This document shows positions 1-11,906 of a DNA stretch of 64,000 nt, piece after piece. Position numbers and translations under genes: made by a program. The stretch comes from Rhipidocladum racemiflorum (taxonomy: Eukaryota; Streptophyta; Magnoliopsida; Poales; Poaceae): contig CM070584.1 of NCBI GenBank assembly GCA_036346355.1, positions 26,072,039 through 26,136,038 on the forward strand, written 5' to 3'. The notes beneath the pieces are model-generated. The model saw only the letters and a program-made list of their open reading frames with translations, did not search any database and was not told the DNA's origin. How positions within the stretch are numbered: position 1 is the stretch's first letter; every line of letters begins with the position of its first letter.

Positions 1-1110
1 TTCAAAACTCAAGTCTCGGCGACGATTGTCAGCATAACTCTTTTGTCGTGATTGGGCTATCTTCAACCTTTCCCTAATCATGGCGACCGTTCTTGACCTC
101 TTGAAGAATATCAGGCCCAAAGACACGGCGCTCGTGGTCTCATTCCAATTCAATGGCGTCCGACAGGTCGACCATCTGATGCCTCAAAAGGTGACATCGT
201 AAACTAGCCCGATAACTATTGTTGTAAGCCCGAACTTCGGCATACGGTAAACTCTTATCCCAAGAAGTAGCATAAGCTAATGCACAAGCTCTCAACATAT
301 CCTCCAGAATCTGGTTGACTCTTTCGATGCATCCGTCTGATCTGTGGATGATAAGGTGTCTTGAAGTTCAAACGGGTTCCCATGGCTTCATGCAACTTAT
401 TCGAGAACCTTGAGGTAAATTGGGTACCTCTGTCCGATACAATCCTCTTTGGCACTCCGTGCAAGCAGACAATCTCGATCATGTATAATTACGCTAATTT
501 ATCTCCGAGTAAGTGGTCTTCACGGGGATAAAATGGGCTACTTTAGTCAAGCGATCCACTATAACCCATATGGAGTCATAACCTCCTTGAGTCTTGACAA
601 ACCGGTAATGAAATCCATTCCGATTTCCTCCCACTTCCACTCGGGTATTTTCAGCGGTTGTAGCAATCTGCTGGTCTCGATGCATTGCCTTGACTCTTCG
701 GCATACGTCGCACAATGCGACATGCTCGGCAACTTCACGCTTCATACTCGGCCACGAGAATCTCTCCTTGAGATCTGATACATCTTGGCGCTTCGGGATG
801 AATTGAGTACTTGGAGTCATGGGCTTCTTCCAAAATCAGTTGCTTTAACTCCTTTTGTTAGGCACACAAATGCGATCCTTCATCCACAACGTGCCTTGCT
901 CATCCAACTTGAAGTCCTCTCGCCTTGCCTTCCTCCTTGATGGACTTAATCCTGCGGATCTTGTCATCATCCTTCTGTCCCTTCTCGGATCGATCCTCTA
1001 GGGTAGGCTTTACTTCTAATGCGGCCAAGAATCCGCTAGGTACTACCTCAATCTTCATTTTACGAAAATCCTCACATAACTCATCCCGACTTGTGGCTAG
1101 CAACGTACTC
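1..1110 (-). pseudogene. TekA integrase, broken and cut by window edge
   Basis: This is the retroviral-type integrase of the chromovirus, the nuclear enzyme that joins element cDNA to host DNA. Reading leftward one finds the H2C2 zinc-binding segment with KRF.WPSMKRE and HVALCDVC (about 820-690), then GGYDSIWVIVDRLTKVAHF (about 590-540), then VSDRGTQF and a degraded YHPQTDGQTERVN region (about 450-320). At least four frame changes split it. Compared with TekF, the differences sit at places such as ACATCTGTAA versus ACATCGTAA. The chromodomain lies outside the window. Confidence 0.88.
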
Positions 1111-2580
1111 ACGGTATGGCTTTTCCGACTGGGGCATCGGCTACTACGTTGGCCTTCAGGGGTGGTAATGGATCCCAACATTATAGTCCTTGATCAACTC
1201 TAACCATCTCCTCGCCTCATATTCAGATCCGATCGGGTGAATATGTACTTAAGGCTCTTATGATCCGTATACACTTCACATCTGTTTCCGATCGAGATAG
1301 TGACGCCATATCTTCAAGGCATGCACTATGGCGCTTAACTCTAGGTCATGTGTCGGATAATTTTCCTCATGCGGCCTCAGCGCCTTGATGCATAAGCGAT
1401 TTACCTTTCCATTCTCGTGCATCGACACATCCAAGTCCTTGGCGCGATGCGTCACAATAAATATCGAAGCTTTGAGCAACGTCCGGTAGAACTAACACCG
1501 TCTTGATGTCAATCGCTTCTTGACTCTGAAATCCTTTCTCACATTAGCGCCCATGCAAACTTCTTTTCCTTCTTCAGCTAGCCATGCGTAAGAGGTTTCG
1601 CAATTGTCGAGAAGCCTTCGATGAAACGGCGGTAGTATCCTGCCATTCCAAGGAAACTCCGAACTGGTCACGATCTTGGTTTGCTCCCAATGTAACACAG
1701 CTTCTACTTTGCTTGGATCTACGGCGACTCCTTCTGCGGTCATTACATGTCCAAGAAACTCCACCTTGTCCTTCCAAAAATCACACTTAGCGAACTTGGC
1801 GAAAAGTTCTTGTTCCTCGGCTTTTCCAAAACTCGCCTTAAGTGTTCGGCATGTTCATCCTCTGTCTTGGAGTAGATTAGGATATCGTCTATGAACACGA
1901 CGACAAACTTGTCCAAATATTCCATGAACACCTTATTCATCATATTCATGAAATAAATTTGGCGCATGATTCGTCACCCAAAGGACATAACTATAAACTC
2001 GTAATGTCCATATCTTGACGAGAATGCGATCTTGAATATCTTACGATCGGATCTTCAATCTGATGGTATCCCAATCTCAGATCGATCTTGGAGAAAACTC
2101 GGCTCCTCTTAATCGATCAAACCAATCATCAATCCTGGGTAGCGGATACTTATTCTTCACGGTGACTTCATTGAGTGCACACGGTAGTCAATGCACATCC
2201 TGAAACTCCTGTCCTTCTTCTTGACAAACAAAGCGGTGCTCCCTACGGCGACGAACTCGGCCTCGATAAATCCTTTCTCCATTAACTCTCCTAGCTGTTT
2301 CTTCATTTCTACCAACTCCTCGGTGGACATCCGATAGGGTCTCTTTGCTTCTCGGTCTTTGTGCTCGGTACAAGCTCTATCACAAACTCTATGTCCCTGT
2401 TTGGCGGCATACCGAGGTAGATCTTCGGGAAAAACATCGGGTACTCATTCACTCTTGAGACATCATCTATGCTGATTGCCTTGATGCTGTTTACCATCAA
2501 GCTGTCCATCTCTAACTGCAAAGTGGCTTGAAATTCTACTTTCTTCCCACAATCGGCTCTCAATCGAGATAGTCCTCCGT
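1111..2580 (-). pseudogene. TekA reverse transcriptase and RNase H, broken
   Basis: These domains copy element RNA into DNA and degrade the RNA strand. Visible landmarks from right to left are the linker MPPNRDIEFVIELVP (about 2400), the RT segment FMNMMNKVFMEYLDKF with the catalytic FIDD box (about 1960-1870), the thumb start EFLGHVMTAEGVAVDPSKVEAVLHW (about 1765-1690), and the RNase H blocks THDLELSAIVHALKIWRHYL (about 1370-1290) and ADALSRKSHTV in another frame (near 1130). Several frame changes and substitutions prevent translation. The family is certain; the enzyme is dead as written. Confidence 0.88.
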
Positions 2581-3000
2581 CCACAATCCAATACGGCCTT
2601 GTGCTTGGATAACCAATCCATTCCCAATATGACGTCTAAGGTGCAGGTCTCCAAAATTATAAGGTTTGCTAGGAACTCTATTCCATCTATTAGTATTCTC
2701 ACCGGAACATCCTACTTTCGCTCGAGTTCGAACCAGGGGTTTGAACTAAAAGCATGCATCTAAGTCTTGCAATCCTCAAATCATTTCTAGTAGCAAAGCC
2801 TTGCGAAACAAACGAATGCGAAGCTCCAGAGTCAAACAAAATCATTGGTGTCTTGAGTTAACAAGTAACTTACCCAAGATTTACGTTCGTAGCATGCAAA
2901 GGTGCATCTGCGGTGACATGGTTGACTCGGCCTCTCACCACTGGCAGGGTGTGGCTCTGTCTTTGGCGTCCTAGTAGAATTGGTTCCTAGGTTGAAGCGA
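2581..3000 (-). pseudogene. TekA aspartic protease domain, broken
   Basis: This is the retropepsin-like domain that would cleave Gag-Pol. The active-site segment FDSGASHSFVS can be read near 2850-2800 on the minus strand, and the C-terminal flap region with ILGMDWLSKHKAVLDC lies near 2640-2580. The two halves are in different frames. In TekF the first half, with the active site, is deleted, so TekA keeps more of this domain than TekF does. Confidence 0.78.
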
Positions 3001-4015
3001 ATGAGGTCACTCTGCTGTCTTCTTTGGACAAGCTGTTGGCAAAGTGTCTGGCTCACAGGCTTGTAGTTGTAGCAGGCGTCTCATTTGTTCCTCGACCGCT
3101 CGAGTAGTGTTTCTAGCGGGGGCTGGGTCCGTAGTTCACGATTGACAGTGTCTTGGTCTTTGGGGATGGTGTCCTTGTTGCATTCTCGTGGTTGGAATCA
3201 AGAATTGATTTGGTGCAACTCTCGGCCGCTATTGCGTTCGGGCGTGATCCTTCTTTGTTGCATCCTGCGCTCCTGTTCTCATCCGGTTCCTTGCGCTTCT
3301 CCTCAAGAATAAGCGCCTTGTTCACCAACTCTTGGAAATCTGGAAAGGTGTGGGTGATCAATCCTACTTGCAATCCCGAGTTAAGTCCCTTCATAAAAGC
3401 GAGGTATGCGGATTTATCTGTCGCTACATCCTCAGTGCGTAGCGTGCTAGCCGTGTGAACTTGTTCAGTAGCCAGCCACCGGCTGATTACCTTGCTTGAT
3501 GCTCGAACTCCTCCTTCTTAAGGTCCATGATTCCTTCAGGCACGTGAATCTTTGTCGGAATGCATTTGTGAACTCTTCCCAAGTGATATCTTGAGGGTTC
3601 TCCTGCGTGTACGAAGTTCTCCCACCATTCGTGCTGTCCCTTCAACCGATGAGAAGCGAGAGTACCTTCTCATCTCCTATGCATTGAGCTATGTGTAGCT
3701 TCCTCTCAATTGATCTTAACCAATCATCGGCCTCTAATGGATTGGCATTCCCAGAAGAAAGTGGGTGGGTGAGTCCTCATGAACTCGGCTGACCTTGTAT
3801 TACAGCGTGGTCCCTCGATTAACTTGATTGGTGTGGCCTGAGCGGTGACGTGTTGCATTTGTTGCATCATAGCCTGCATCAATCGAGTGCAGGCAGCAAG
3901 AAAAGCTCAGAAATTTTGCACATCCGGTGGCGGTGCTTTGGTGCTCCATCATTGGGGTTTTCTGGCTGGGCGAGAACCACTCCCATTGCTTCCAAAGTTT
4001 CACGGTGTTCACCAT
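3001..4015 (-). pseudogene. TekA gag, broken
   Basis: The structural capsid/nucleocapsid gene starts at the ATG on 4015-4013 (MVNT...), the same start as gag in TekD and TekE and directly preceded by CAG in sense. The retrotransposon gag core can be followed in pieces: NPLEADDWLRSIERKLHIAQ near 3720-3660 and KGLNSGLQVGLITHTFPDFQELVNKALILEEKR at 3394-3290. A Lys/Arg-rich tail follows. The CCHC knuckle near 3090-3040 is scrambled by short insertions. Four or more frame changes are present. Confidence 0.85.
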
Positions 4016-4225
4016 CTGTCGATTTGCTCTAGGTTTAGAGATGAGAGGGAAGCAAGAATAGACAAGTAATATGGAACTTATGCGGGGCTTAAAGGTGTAA
4101 CTTTAAGGTCCAACTTTATTATTAATAACTTGGTATGGTTGCTTACAATGCCTAAGGGCCTTGCAACACATCGCACACTCGGCAAGCAATGAAAATCCAA
4201 ATCGAACTAACACCGAGTCTAACGC

Positions 4226-4545
4226 CTAAAGGGTGACTCTTTCTTCTATGACGCGACTCGGCGAAGGAGTCTCACTATAGAACCTATGCTCACTCATCGA
4301 GAAAACCTCCACGGCACGATGCACGGTCTTTGTGGCATAGGCGCTAAACGATCGCCATGTCCAAAGAATCGTGTCCTCTATGGTAGTCGAAGAAGCGATG
4401 TCCTCATCGAGATCCGACTCCTCACGGATCCGGCTCGTGTAGCTCAAATCTTGGCTCTGGAGTCCTGGTCCGTACAAGGTCATCTCCAACTCGTCAATCC
4501 TTCGTAGAAGGTGTGCCACATACTCTTGAGCTTCCCGCCATCCGT
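4226..4545 (-). pseudogene. TekA ORF0, 5' half deleted
   Basis: Only the C-terminal part of the extra ORF upstream of gag survives (LRRIDELEMTLYGP onwards). Where TekF has CCATCTGT twice, 483 bp apart (33214 and 33697), TekA has one copy (4538-4545, CCATCCGT) and lacks everything between. This removes the start codon and about 160 codons. The end is read in a shifted frame (ILWTWRSF) because GCTGGAC is replaced by CTTTGGAC, a change also seen in TekE. Confidence 0.75.
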
Positions 4546-4744
4546 CACAAGAGTGCTTTACGTAAGAACTCGGAATTTTTAAATTGTGACAAGGTAAGGG
4601 AAAATTTCAGCAAGAGACAAGAAAAGAGAGAAGGGGATAAGTCGAGATGTCATTTCTTGTCTTCACAAATTTTTAGCTTTAGAAAATAGGTTTTATCCTC
4701 ACTACGACCATTCTAGCTTAGGGTTGAGCCTACGAGTCAAGTAT

Positions 4745-4756
4745 GGCTCGATACCA
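4745..4756 (-). other. TekA primer-binding site, one base short
   Basis: Four bases (GAGG) after the LTR end, the minus strand reads TGGTATCGAGCC. The intact site in TekD and TekE is TGGTATCAGAGCC, which matches the 3' end of plant initiator-Met tRNA. TekA lacks the A of CAG. TekF has exactly the same lesion. Confidence 0.85.
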
Positions 4757-4760
4757 CCTC

Positions 4761-7700
4761 TGTCGGGACCCGAATTTGCAAATCAGGACCCTCTGTGTAT
4801 TCGGCACTAGTCGAGAACGCGCTAGTGCACACAGTCTTAACATCGGTAAATATCACAATCATACTATTCGATATTATCAAAGTACTTTATTTAAATAACT
4901 AAGCTGGTTACTTGACCTTATGGTCAAGTTACAAATGTATGCCTTGCAAGGCGAAACTTATTAAAAGAGAAATAATAGCGGCGGAAAATCAAATAACTCG
5001 TGGCGCCATCCAAGATACCACAGTGCAGCGGTGGGCTCGCATCCCTAAGTAGACGGATCCTCTTGGAGTTCCTCCTCCAAAGCCGGTGCGATCTCTTCTT
5101 CAACCGATATTGTGTTGAGGCAAGGGTGAGTACTTGGTACTCAAGCAAGTCATGCCTGAGAATGCGAGGCTAATATACTATATGCATGGCTTGGTACAAA
5201 GGAATAGCTTAAGGTATATTTGCAAAGAAACAAAGATTTGACAAGTATCATAAATAGATCCGAAAGCAGTAGAAACAAGTAAAGCATAAATAACTTTTCA
5301 AAAAGTTTAATAAACATTTTCCCCATCCTAAACCACATTTCCATCATCTTCATTACTAAACCAACCCTCCTTTCAAACCAAAGTTATTTTTGAGAAAATC
5401 TAACCCTTGACTGTAATCCCAGAGCATTGTCGATCACAGTGGACTCGGCTATTTAAATAGATTCTACACTCTGCGAGAGGTTATGCACTTTACCCACAAG
5501 ATACAGTCAAACACCACAAAGGCGAGTTCAGTAACAAAGCCTTCGGAAGCCTCAAACAACACAGTGGTCCTCTCAGGTTCGTGCTCTACACCATCCCTTC
5601 CCTTAGCCAAGGCGAAGTATGGGACCAACACACCGTTAGATGGGTATCTCGGCCACAGCCACGACACGCTCCCCGTACAATCACACAAGCGGTGTAATTG
5701 ACACCTGAGGCTCCACAAGTGAGTCCTTAGCGACTTAGTCAACTAGGGCCGTCCCATTCCGACCATGTGGTTGCAAGTATGACCCAGTTCAAAGGCTTGC
5801 AAGGTTAAGTCCTTAGAGTGACCAGGGCAAGACTACAGAAGAACCAAATCAACATCCCCAATGCCACAATCGGCCCACTGATTACTCTTGCCACATGCCC
5901 TGGCCGAAAATCGTTTATCAAACCCGATTGATTACCATGCACCACGTGCCATCAACATCACATGATACTTTTCCAAAACAGGTTCAATATATCATTAAGT
6001 CAATATTAACATTTGATTGTCCAAAACCATGTCATGAGCACGTAGCAGGTCTAAGCAGTATACTACAACGGTCTAAAACCCATGTTGGCAATCTAATAAT
6101 GTCCAACTAGTAATCCACAACTAGGGTGACAAGGGTCATGGCACATACTTAAATAATCAAGGTGTCATACAGCAAATCGGTATTTATCTAACCCCCATGT
6201 TTAAACAAAGTATCTTTCTAATTGAACTAGCATGCAATAGTTTAAATCAAAATAGATTTCGAAATAGGATCAACATGGTCAAAGCACAACTTGCCTTCAA
6301 AAAGTACTTGCTCTTGGTCTTGAGTTGGATCCTGAGTTAATACTTCTCCTTTGAATCCTTCCGGCACTTCAACGTCTACTCGTAAAGCGTGCAAATAGCA
6401 AAACACAAATAAACAATAGGCAAAAACATCCCAAAACTCCAAATAAAATCCATAAACAGAGAGAACATAATTTTCTGGATTTTTAGGAACTGGAATCGTT
6501 CAAATCGGAGTTAAAATGCAAAAGTTATGATTTATTAAAGTTTAAATAATCAATTAAATAATATTACAGAGAAAAATTTTAGTCCAAAAATTAAATAAAA
6601 TTTATATTTAGGTAGATCTCATTTTTATACAAATTTAGAAATTTGAATCACTCAAATCGGAGTTGAAACGCAAAAGTTATAAGCGTTTGAAGTTTGAATC
6701 TAAATTTGAATCAATATTTGGAATTAATAAATCATTTTCTTTTTCGGAAATTAATTATTGCGTCGGCATGGACACGTGTCAGCTCTGATTGGTGGTGGCG
6801 TCGGTGGCTCATGGGCTCGGCCCACGGCGCGGTTTGGTCCACAGTGGACCCGGTCCACGGCTTCGGGTGAGGCGGCGACAGTGGGACCCACTGCCGCTAT
6901 GGGTCTCACGCAAACGCGGTGGCGTGTGGGCCCTCGACATGCTGGGGCCAGCGTGTCGAGACACGCCGCTCACACGCGTCTGGCGGCCGCGTCGGTCCAT
7001 CTTCCCGACACGTGGCGCGCAATCCCTGGTTGGTTTGAAATTCAACGGCGCGGATTAGATCTAGTGTTGACGCGTTTGGGTTAACGCATTGATTTCGGAC
7101 CGTTGGATCTAGATCCAACGGTGGAGATTGGATCTAGGATTTGGAACGGGATCTCACCGTGAGATGACGTGGCGTAATCTGGGCCCTTGGATGAAGATCC
7201 GACTACCGAGGAAGCTTGAAGTCGCGATGGCCTGGGCGCTGGCTTGAGCGAGCCGAGACGATGACCACGGCTCTGGCGTTGCGGGACCCTTCCGGCGAAG
7301 TGAGAGGTAGCTCGGTGCGCCTCGGCGAGGAGTCGATTCTGACACAACGGCGGAGGGCAGCGGAGATGGCCGCAATCGGCAAGGAACCGCGGCGGAGGGA
7401 AGAGACAACTCGGCGGCGATTGCGGCTCAACGGCGGCTCGAGCGGCGTTGTCTAGGTTCTGGTGCGCTTAGGTCAAAGCGATCCTCGGTGTGAGCGGTCA
7501 TTAAATAACCTCGGCGTCCGTGCGGAAAACGGAGACCTAGTTCTTCACTGGCGGCGGTAGCGCGTGGATCGGCTTCCGGACTGGCGGGACGGCACGACGG
7601 AGAACCGTCCCATTAAGCGCGATCGGCCAGTCCGCGATCGCTGCGCGCGATCGGACCCGATCCGGTTCGGCTTTCGAAGTGCAGGTCCAATTTCGACCGT

Positions 7701-8119
7701 TGGATCTTGATCCGACGGTCGGGATCGATTGGGGTTAGGAGTGGGTTCGGTCGAGTCAATCGGCTCGGTCGGACTCGAACTCGAAGTCGACTTTCGGGCT
7801 CGATCGGATGAAACGAATAGACTTCGGTTTGATTTTCCAAATGATTTAATATTTAAAATAATTCGATAATTCATTTAATTCATTAAAAATAGCAAATGAC
7901 TCAGAAAAATTCTGGAAAATATTTTGGAACATTTTGGACTCAAATAAAATATTTCCAACAAAATTTTATTTGCAAAATTAAATTCTTTAATTATTTCAAA
8001 ATGGGATAAATTCAAATAAATTCCAAATAAATCCAAATAAATTCCAGAAAATTCCAAAAATTCACCAAAGTGCCAAATCACACATGAATTCAAGAAAAGC
8101 AAAATTTTGGGGTGTTACA
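4761..8119 (-). repeat. TekA 5' LTR (about 3.36 kb)
   Basis: The LTR runs TGTAACACCCC (sense start at 8119) to GTCCCGACA (sense end at 4761). In sense order it holds an AT-rich first 250 bp, a GC-rich part with a TATA-like TTATTTAA (7508-7501), a 24-bp perfect palindrome centred on GATCTAGATC (7099-7122), a donor-like ACG|GTGAGA (GT at 7157-7156), and the two exon-like blocks listed separately. Ordinary ORFs called in the GC-rich part (about 6750-7460) are compositional and not genes. Confidence 0.92.
5045..6375 (-). CDS. TekA LTR-embedded two-exon ORF (acidic protein C-terminus)
   Basis: Exon A is 6375-6295 (81 nt) and exon B is 5103-5045 (59 nt, ending TAG). Exon A encodes DVEVPEGFKGEV...QDQEQVLFE; exon B encodes VEEEIAPALEEEL and ends PST. 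Against TekD, exon A has ten silent and two replacement differences in 27 codons. The acceptor of exon A is GAGTAG and its donor is GAAG|GCAAGT. The exon B acceptor reads CGG instead of CAG, one of many CAG anomalies in this copy. Confidence 0.55.
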
Positions 8120-9479
8120 TTGTGTGTGCAGATGTTTGACTTGGAGTTGATGTTCTTTCCCAAAAGGTTGATTTTGGTTAGAATGCAAGGTTTTGCAGGT
8201 TAGTTTTCAATTGATGGTGGGTTCTGACACGACGTGGTCTTTTGCTGTTAACGGTGTTGCCGTCATAGTTATAAGATTTAGCGCAACCGTCAATGTTATG
8301 TGTGTTTCAAACATGTGATACCAAGGAAGTAGTCGGTTGGTGAATGATTACTCGGTATTGTTTGTTACATGGTGAATGAATGGTGAAAAGGAAACATGAC
8401 ATCGTTTATGTTTATTCAATCATAAAAGGGTCGATGAGCCAGGTCGGTGAGAAAGTCATATATGGAGATATGACTATTCCGAAGTGCTCTTGAAGAATGT
8501 GCATTCATGTCATGAAACGAGATTTCCCTTGCTTTCTAGTATGAAAAGAAAGAATGAATAACTTATGGTAATTTGGCAGTGGTATAGGAGATTTGTGTTT
8601 CCTTTGCAATTTGGCTTAGGAAAATAAATGAGTGCTCATTGAATGTTGCCGAATTCTTTCCAAAGTGTTTTTTTAGCGCTTTGGGGTTTGAGTTGTTTTC
8701 GTGGATCAATGGGGTTCATGGTTTATGGTTGAGTATGCTAAGGATGTATACTCTTGGGCTTGGTTGGTTGCGTGAAAAGTTTGTGAGGGCGACACTCTCT
8801 TGGGAAACGCACCAATGGTGGTTTGGTAAGGTTCTACGGTCCTAGCTTGGGCTAGGTGTTGGACATTAGTGGTATAAAGGATGGATTTTGATGGAGGTTG
8901 TTGATGTCGTTGTTCAGTTTTGTATTGAGAGTATCGATGGGTGGTAGATAAATGCCCCGTCGTGAGCAATTGTCTTAGCTAGTTGTCTCTTGGTATGAGA
9001 TTTACCTGGGAGTGGATGGAATGAAATGTTAGCGTGATTGTGTATCGGAAAGGCAGATGTGCTGTAGTGAGTCATTTCGTTCGGTGGCATTTCTCAGGAA
9101 TGGTCCGCTCGGTTTAAAGGGTGCCCAATTGCAAGAGTTGAGAACCAGTGTTTTCTTGGTTCTTGATTGGTGTTTGGTGGTAGCGTTGTCGTTTGCGATA
9201 ATTGTATGAAATGATTGATGTGAGGTTTTGGGCATATGTAGTATTTTCAATTGAGCCCTTTAATGGGTGAAATCGAGGAATTCGATTGGGGAATTGGAAG
9301 TAAAGGTGGAACCGTGAGAGGTTGCACTATGTTGAGCTAAATCAACATTTTCTCGCCAAGTGTTGCTTTTGAGAACTCGCTTGTCGTTTGTTCCGGTTTA
9401 AGTCTTTGTGTGAATGTTTTGGTGTTGCAAAGAAGTCTTTTGTCCCTTGGGGAATTTGTTGTTGATTTTGGTGTTCTTC

Positions 9480-9516
9480 GGATTCGAGGTCGAATCCTGT
9501 TTAAGGGGGGGGGAGA
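9480..9516 (+). other. ChrB pre-PPT hairpin and polypurine tract
   Basis: GGATTCGA-GG-TCGAATCC (9480-9497) is a perfect 8-bp stem. It is followed at 9503-9516 by AAGGGGGGGGGAGA, the primer for plus-strand DNA synthesis, directly abutting the LTR. TekD and TekF have the same arrangement with a different stem sequence. Confidence 0.8.
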
Positions 9517-9517
9517 A

Positions 9518-11746
9518 TGTGACACCACAGAGTGTCGTAATCTTATAAAATGTGAATGTGGATGTCAAAACATTATAAAATATGAAATCTGAGGTAAAAA
9601 CTATACGCTGTGAGGTTTATTCGCATTTCCGGGCTGTTTTCAGGAGTTTGGGCCTCTCCGGGGGAGTTCGGGCCCAAGGGGGATGTGTCGTGGGCCTTGG
9701 TGGGAGGATTTTTTGGCCCATGAGGGAGGGGGAGGCAGGATAACCTGCCTTGGGGGCATCCTCCCCCTGCACACATGCGCCCCACAACCCTAGCCGCCAC
9801 TCCACCTCCTCCTCCCACCACCCAAGATGCCACCCCCCACTTTGGGCGCATCCTCTCCCCCTTGCGCCATCCCCTCCCCTCTCCACCACCCCTTGCTGCC
9901 CTAGGGAAGCCTCTCCACCTTACCACCACGAAGATCCGTCCATTGGAGCGCTCCGTGACGAGGAGATCCGGTGGATTTGGAGCGAGGAAGGAGATCGCAC
10001 GAACCGGGAGGAGATCCGTTGGTTCTTCGTTCATCGGGCGAAGGTATGGCCATGGGAATCCTTGGGGTTGGTCTAGGTATTGTTCTAAGGGTTTATATCA
10101 TATTTTTAGATCATTTGGTGGTGCTGTAATTGGGTAGATTAGATGGAATCTAGAGTTTGCCACGTTCTCTGTTTCGGGCATCATGAGCAGTCGACCTAGG
10201 GTTTGGGTTTTCGCCAAATTAGAGTTGGAATTTGGTCGGCAGCTTGTTGAGGAAGTTGTAGGTAATTTTAATACCTTTCAGTGGACATAAAGAACGTCCT
10301 ATTCCGCCCAGCCGTTTGAAAGTTATGCTCGTTTTACCGAGCGTGTTCAAAACTGTGATGAGATTGGAACAAATCACGGTATTCTATATATTAAACCACT
10401 TTAGAGGCCGATTCAGTTTTTTCGTATACTTAGAAAAAGTTAGTAAATTTCCTAAGCTACGTGAGGATGTACTCATTTAATCAATTTGGAGTCTTAGATC
10501 TAAAGTTATGATAGTTTGAAGTCTGCTGTCCGGGAGGGACAGATTCTCTGTTTTTCGTTTTCAGGAGTAGTTTGTGATATCAGGGTAGATGGGCAATGGC
10601 GTACTGTTTTGTGGGCATGTTGTGGTTGTGTGGCACCTATGTGCAGGTGGTGTGACCCCGGGAGTGCCCTCCTCATCCCGCCAATCCGTCGCCCGAGGTT
10701 AAGGCAAGTGTATTGGGATGGGTAGCATGTGGTTTGTTTGATTGACTTGACTAGATGCAATGGTTTCCATGTTATGCTATTTTGCCATGCTTAGTACTTT
10801 CCATGATATGATGAACAAGAGTATGTTAAGATGCTATGCAATGGTTTATGGTTAATGATTATGGTATATGTTGCATACATGGCATGAGACTTGGCCCGGT
10901 CGGTGAGAACGTCATAACTAATCCGGTAAGGTCGGTGAGAAAGTTATGACTAATCCGGAGCACCATAGATGTAAGACCTACCTCGTGATTCCATCCACGC
11001 GGTGAGTGGAAGCGAGGAGTAGGCACCCTCCATCTACGGGGTGGAAGGGGGACGTGGGTGCACGCCGACGGGTGTGCACTAGGCAATACCAGTATTTGCG
11101 TCGAGGAGATGTGCATTGCATACATGATGATGTTAATGAATTTTGTACAATGTGCTTTGTCATGGATATGAGGTTGTATATGAGATTATGATTTGATCAT
11201 GATGTTAAAGTTTGGTAGTGTTGATGTTGGCATTGAATTATTATTTGTGATCCATTGCAATATACTCGCTGAGTGATGAACTCACGCTTGTGTTTTATAT
11301 TGTTTTTTTTAGGTACCATGAAACTGTCATGCGGGAAAGGGAGCTAGTCACACGTCATCACTTAGCATCACACATTTAAACAATGACATGTTCCTTCCCT
11401 TATGGTTATGGTTAATTCATTGAACTAAACTGTGGTTTTGATGATTTGTTGGTCGTCATGAGTAAATGATTAGTCCATATTTGACATGTGACGGATAGAC
11501 TTATATCCTTAGTTGTATGGTGGTTGAATTTCCGATTGGTCATGTTATTGCTATCGTTCATTATGCTATCTTGACATGTTAATATTGTTGTTGCTTCAAT
11601 TCATGGAAAAACAAAGGAGATGCTGCCGAAATTTTTGGTTTTAGCATTTACTCCTTTGTTGTAATTTAACATAATTTATGGTAATTAGATGCTTCTTCTA
11701 TCATGTTTGGTGACATTCAGGGCATACTAGATGTCGGGGTGTTACA
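9518..11746 (+). repeat. ChrB 3' LTR (about 2.23 kb)
   Basis: It begins TGTGACACC and ends GGTGTTACA, an imperfect terminal inverted repeat, and directly follows the polypurine tract. TATA-like CTTATAAAATG and ATTATAAAATATG lie in the first 70 bp. A leader typical of plant genes (AACCCTAGCCGCC) is near 9785. A 153-codon reading frame on the minus strand (10034-9573) is proline/glycine-rich and not credible. It abuts TatC sequence at 11747. Confidence 0.85.
10044..11312 (+). other. Predicted intron within ChrB LTR
   Basis: A strong donor AAG|GTATGG (GT at 10044) and a strong acceptor with branch-like CTCAC (11281-11285), a run of eight T and AG (11311-11312) bracket 1269 bp. Just upstream of CTCAC is CTGAGTGATGAACTCAC, able to form a small hairpin. 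ChrJ has the same arrangement with a 1237-bp interval. This is a prediction from motifs only. Confidence 0.45.
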
Positions 11747-11785
11747 GTACCTGTGCGATCTTGACTTGGTCTTCTGGTCATCTCC

Positions 11786-11906
11786 GAGCATGGATGCTCA
11801 AGGTCGAGCAGGGATGCTCAAGGCGGAGCATGATCGCCCAAAGGCAAGCATGGATGCTCGTGGTTCGAGCAATGGCGCTCCTTGGCGAGCATCGGGTCCC
11901 TCGAGG
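11786..11906 (+). repeat. Six tandem units of about 20 bp in TatC 3' UTR
   Basis: Units start at 11786, 11806, 11826, 11846, 11867 and 11887. The first is GAGCATGGATGCTCAAGGTC, with an internal palindrome GAGCAT-GG-ATGCTC that decays along the array. Tandem repeats in the 3' untranslated region are common in Tat elements. The remaining non-coding sequence to 12310 shows only the motif AGCCCCCGAGGCTCAAG near 12005. Confidence 0.8.

Larger units (their letters stand above)
1..8119 (-). mobile_element. TekA: Tekay-type Ty3/gypsy element, left part cut by window edge
   Basis: The element reads right to left: 5' LTR (4761-8119), primer-binding site, ORF0 remnant, gag, protease, RT, RNase H and integrase, with the integrase C-terminus and 3' LTR beyond base 1. 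The LTR termini in sense are TGTAACACC and GTCCCGACA, the same as in TekD and TekF. It entered the internal 3' region of ChrB, whose sequence resumes at 8120 (TTGTG). The far target-site copy is not visible. Every coding domain is present but frame-broken, mostly by 1-3 nt changes. Confidence 0.92.
8120..11746 (+). mobile_element. ChrB: 3' end of a chromovirus-like Ty3/gypsy element
   Basis: Bases 8120-9479 are internal 3' sequence without any ORF I can support; they are T/G-rich on this strand and I recognise no domain. Then come a hairpin, a polypurine tract and a complete LTR. The layout (hairpin, AAGGGGGGGGGAGAA, LTR beginning TGTGACACC) matches plant chromoviruses and fixes the orientation as plus. 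The 5' part was displaced to the left of the window by the TekA insertion at 8119/8120. Confidence 0.75.

Noticed and set aside
6758..7460. Several overlapping frames in the GC-rich part of the TekA LTR
   Set aside because: They overlap on both strands, are not conserved between LTR copies and show no third-position signal.
9573..10034. 153-codon minus-strand frame in the ChrB LTR
   Set aside because: It is Gly/Pro/Arg-rich, lies in the GC-rich leader of an LTR, and has no domain or conserved counterpart.
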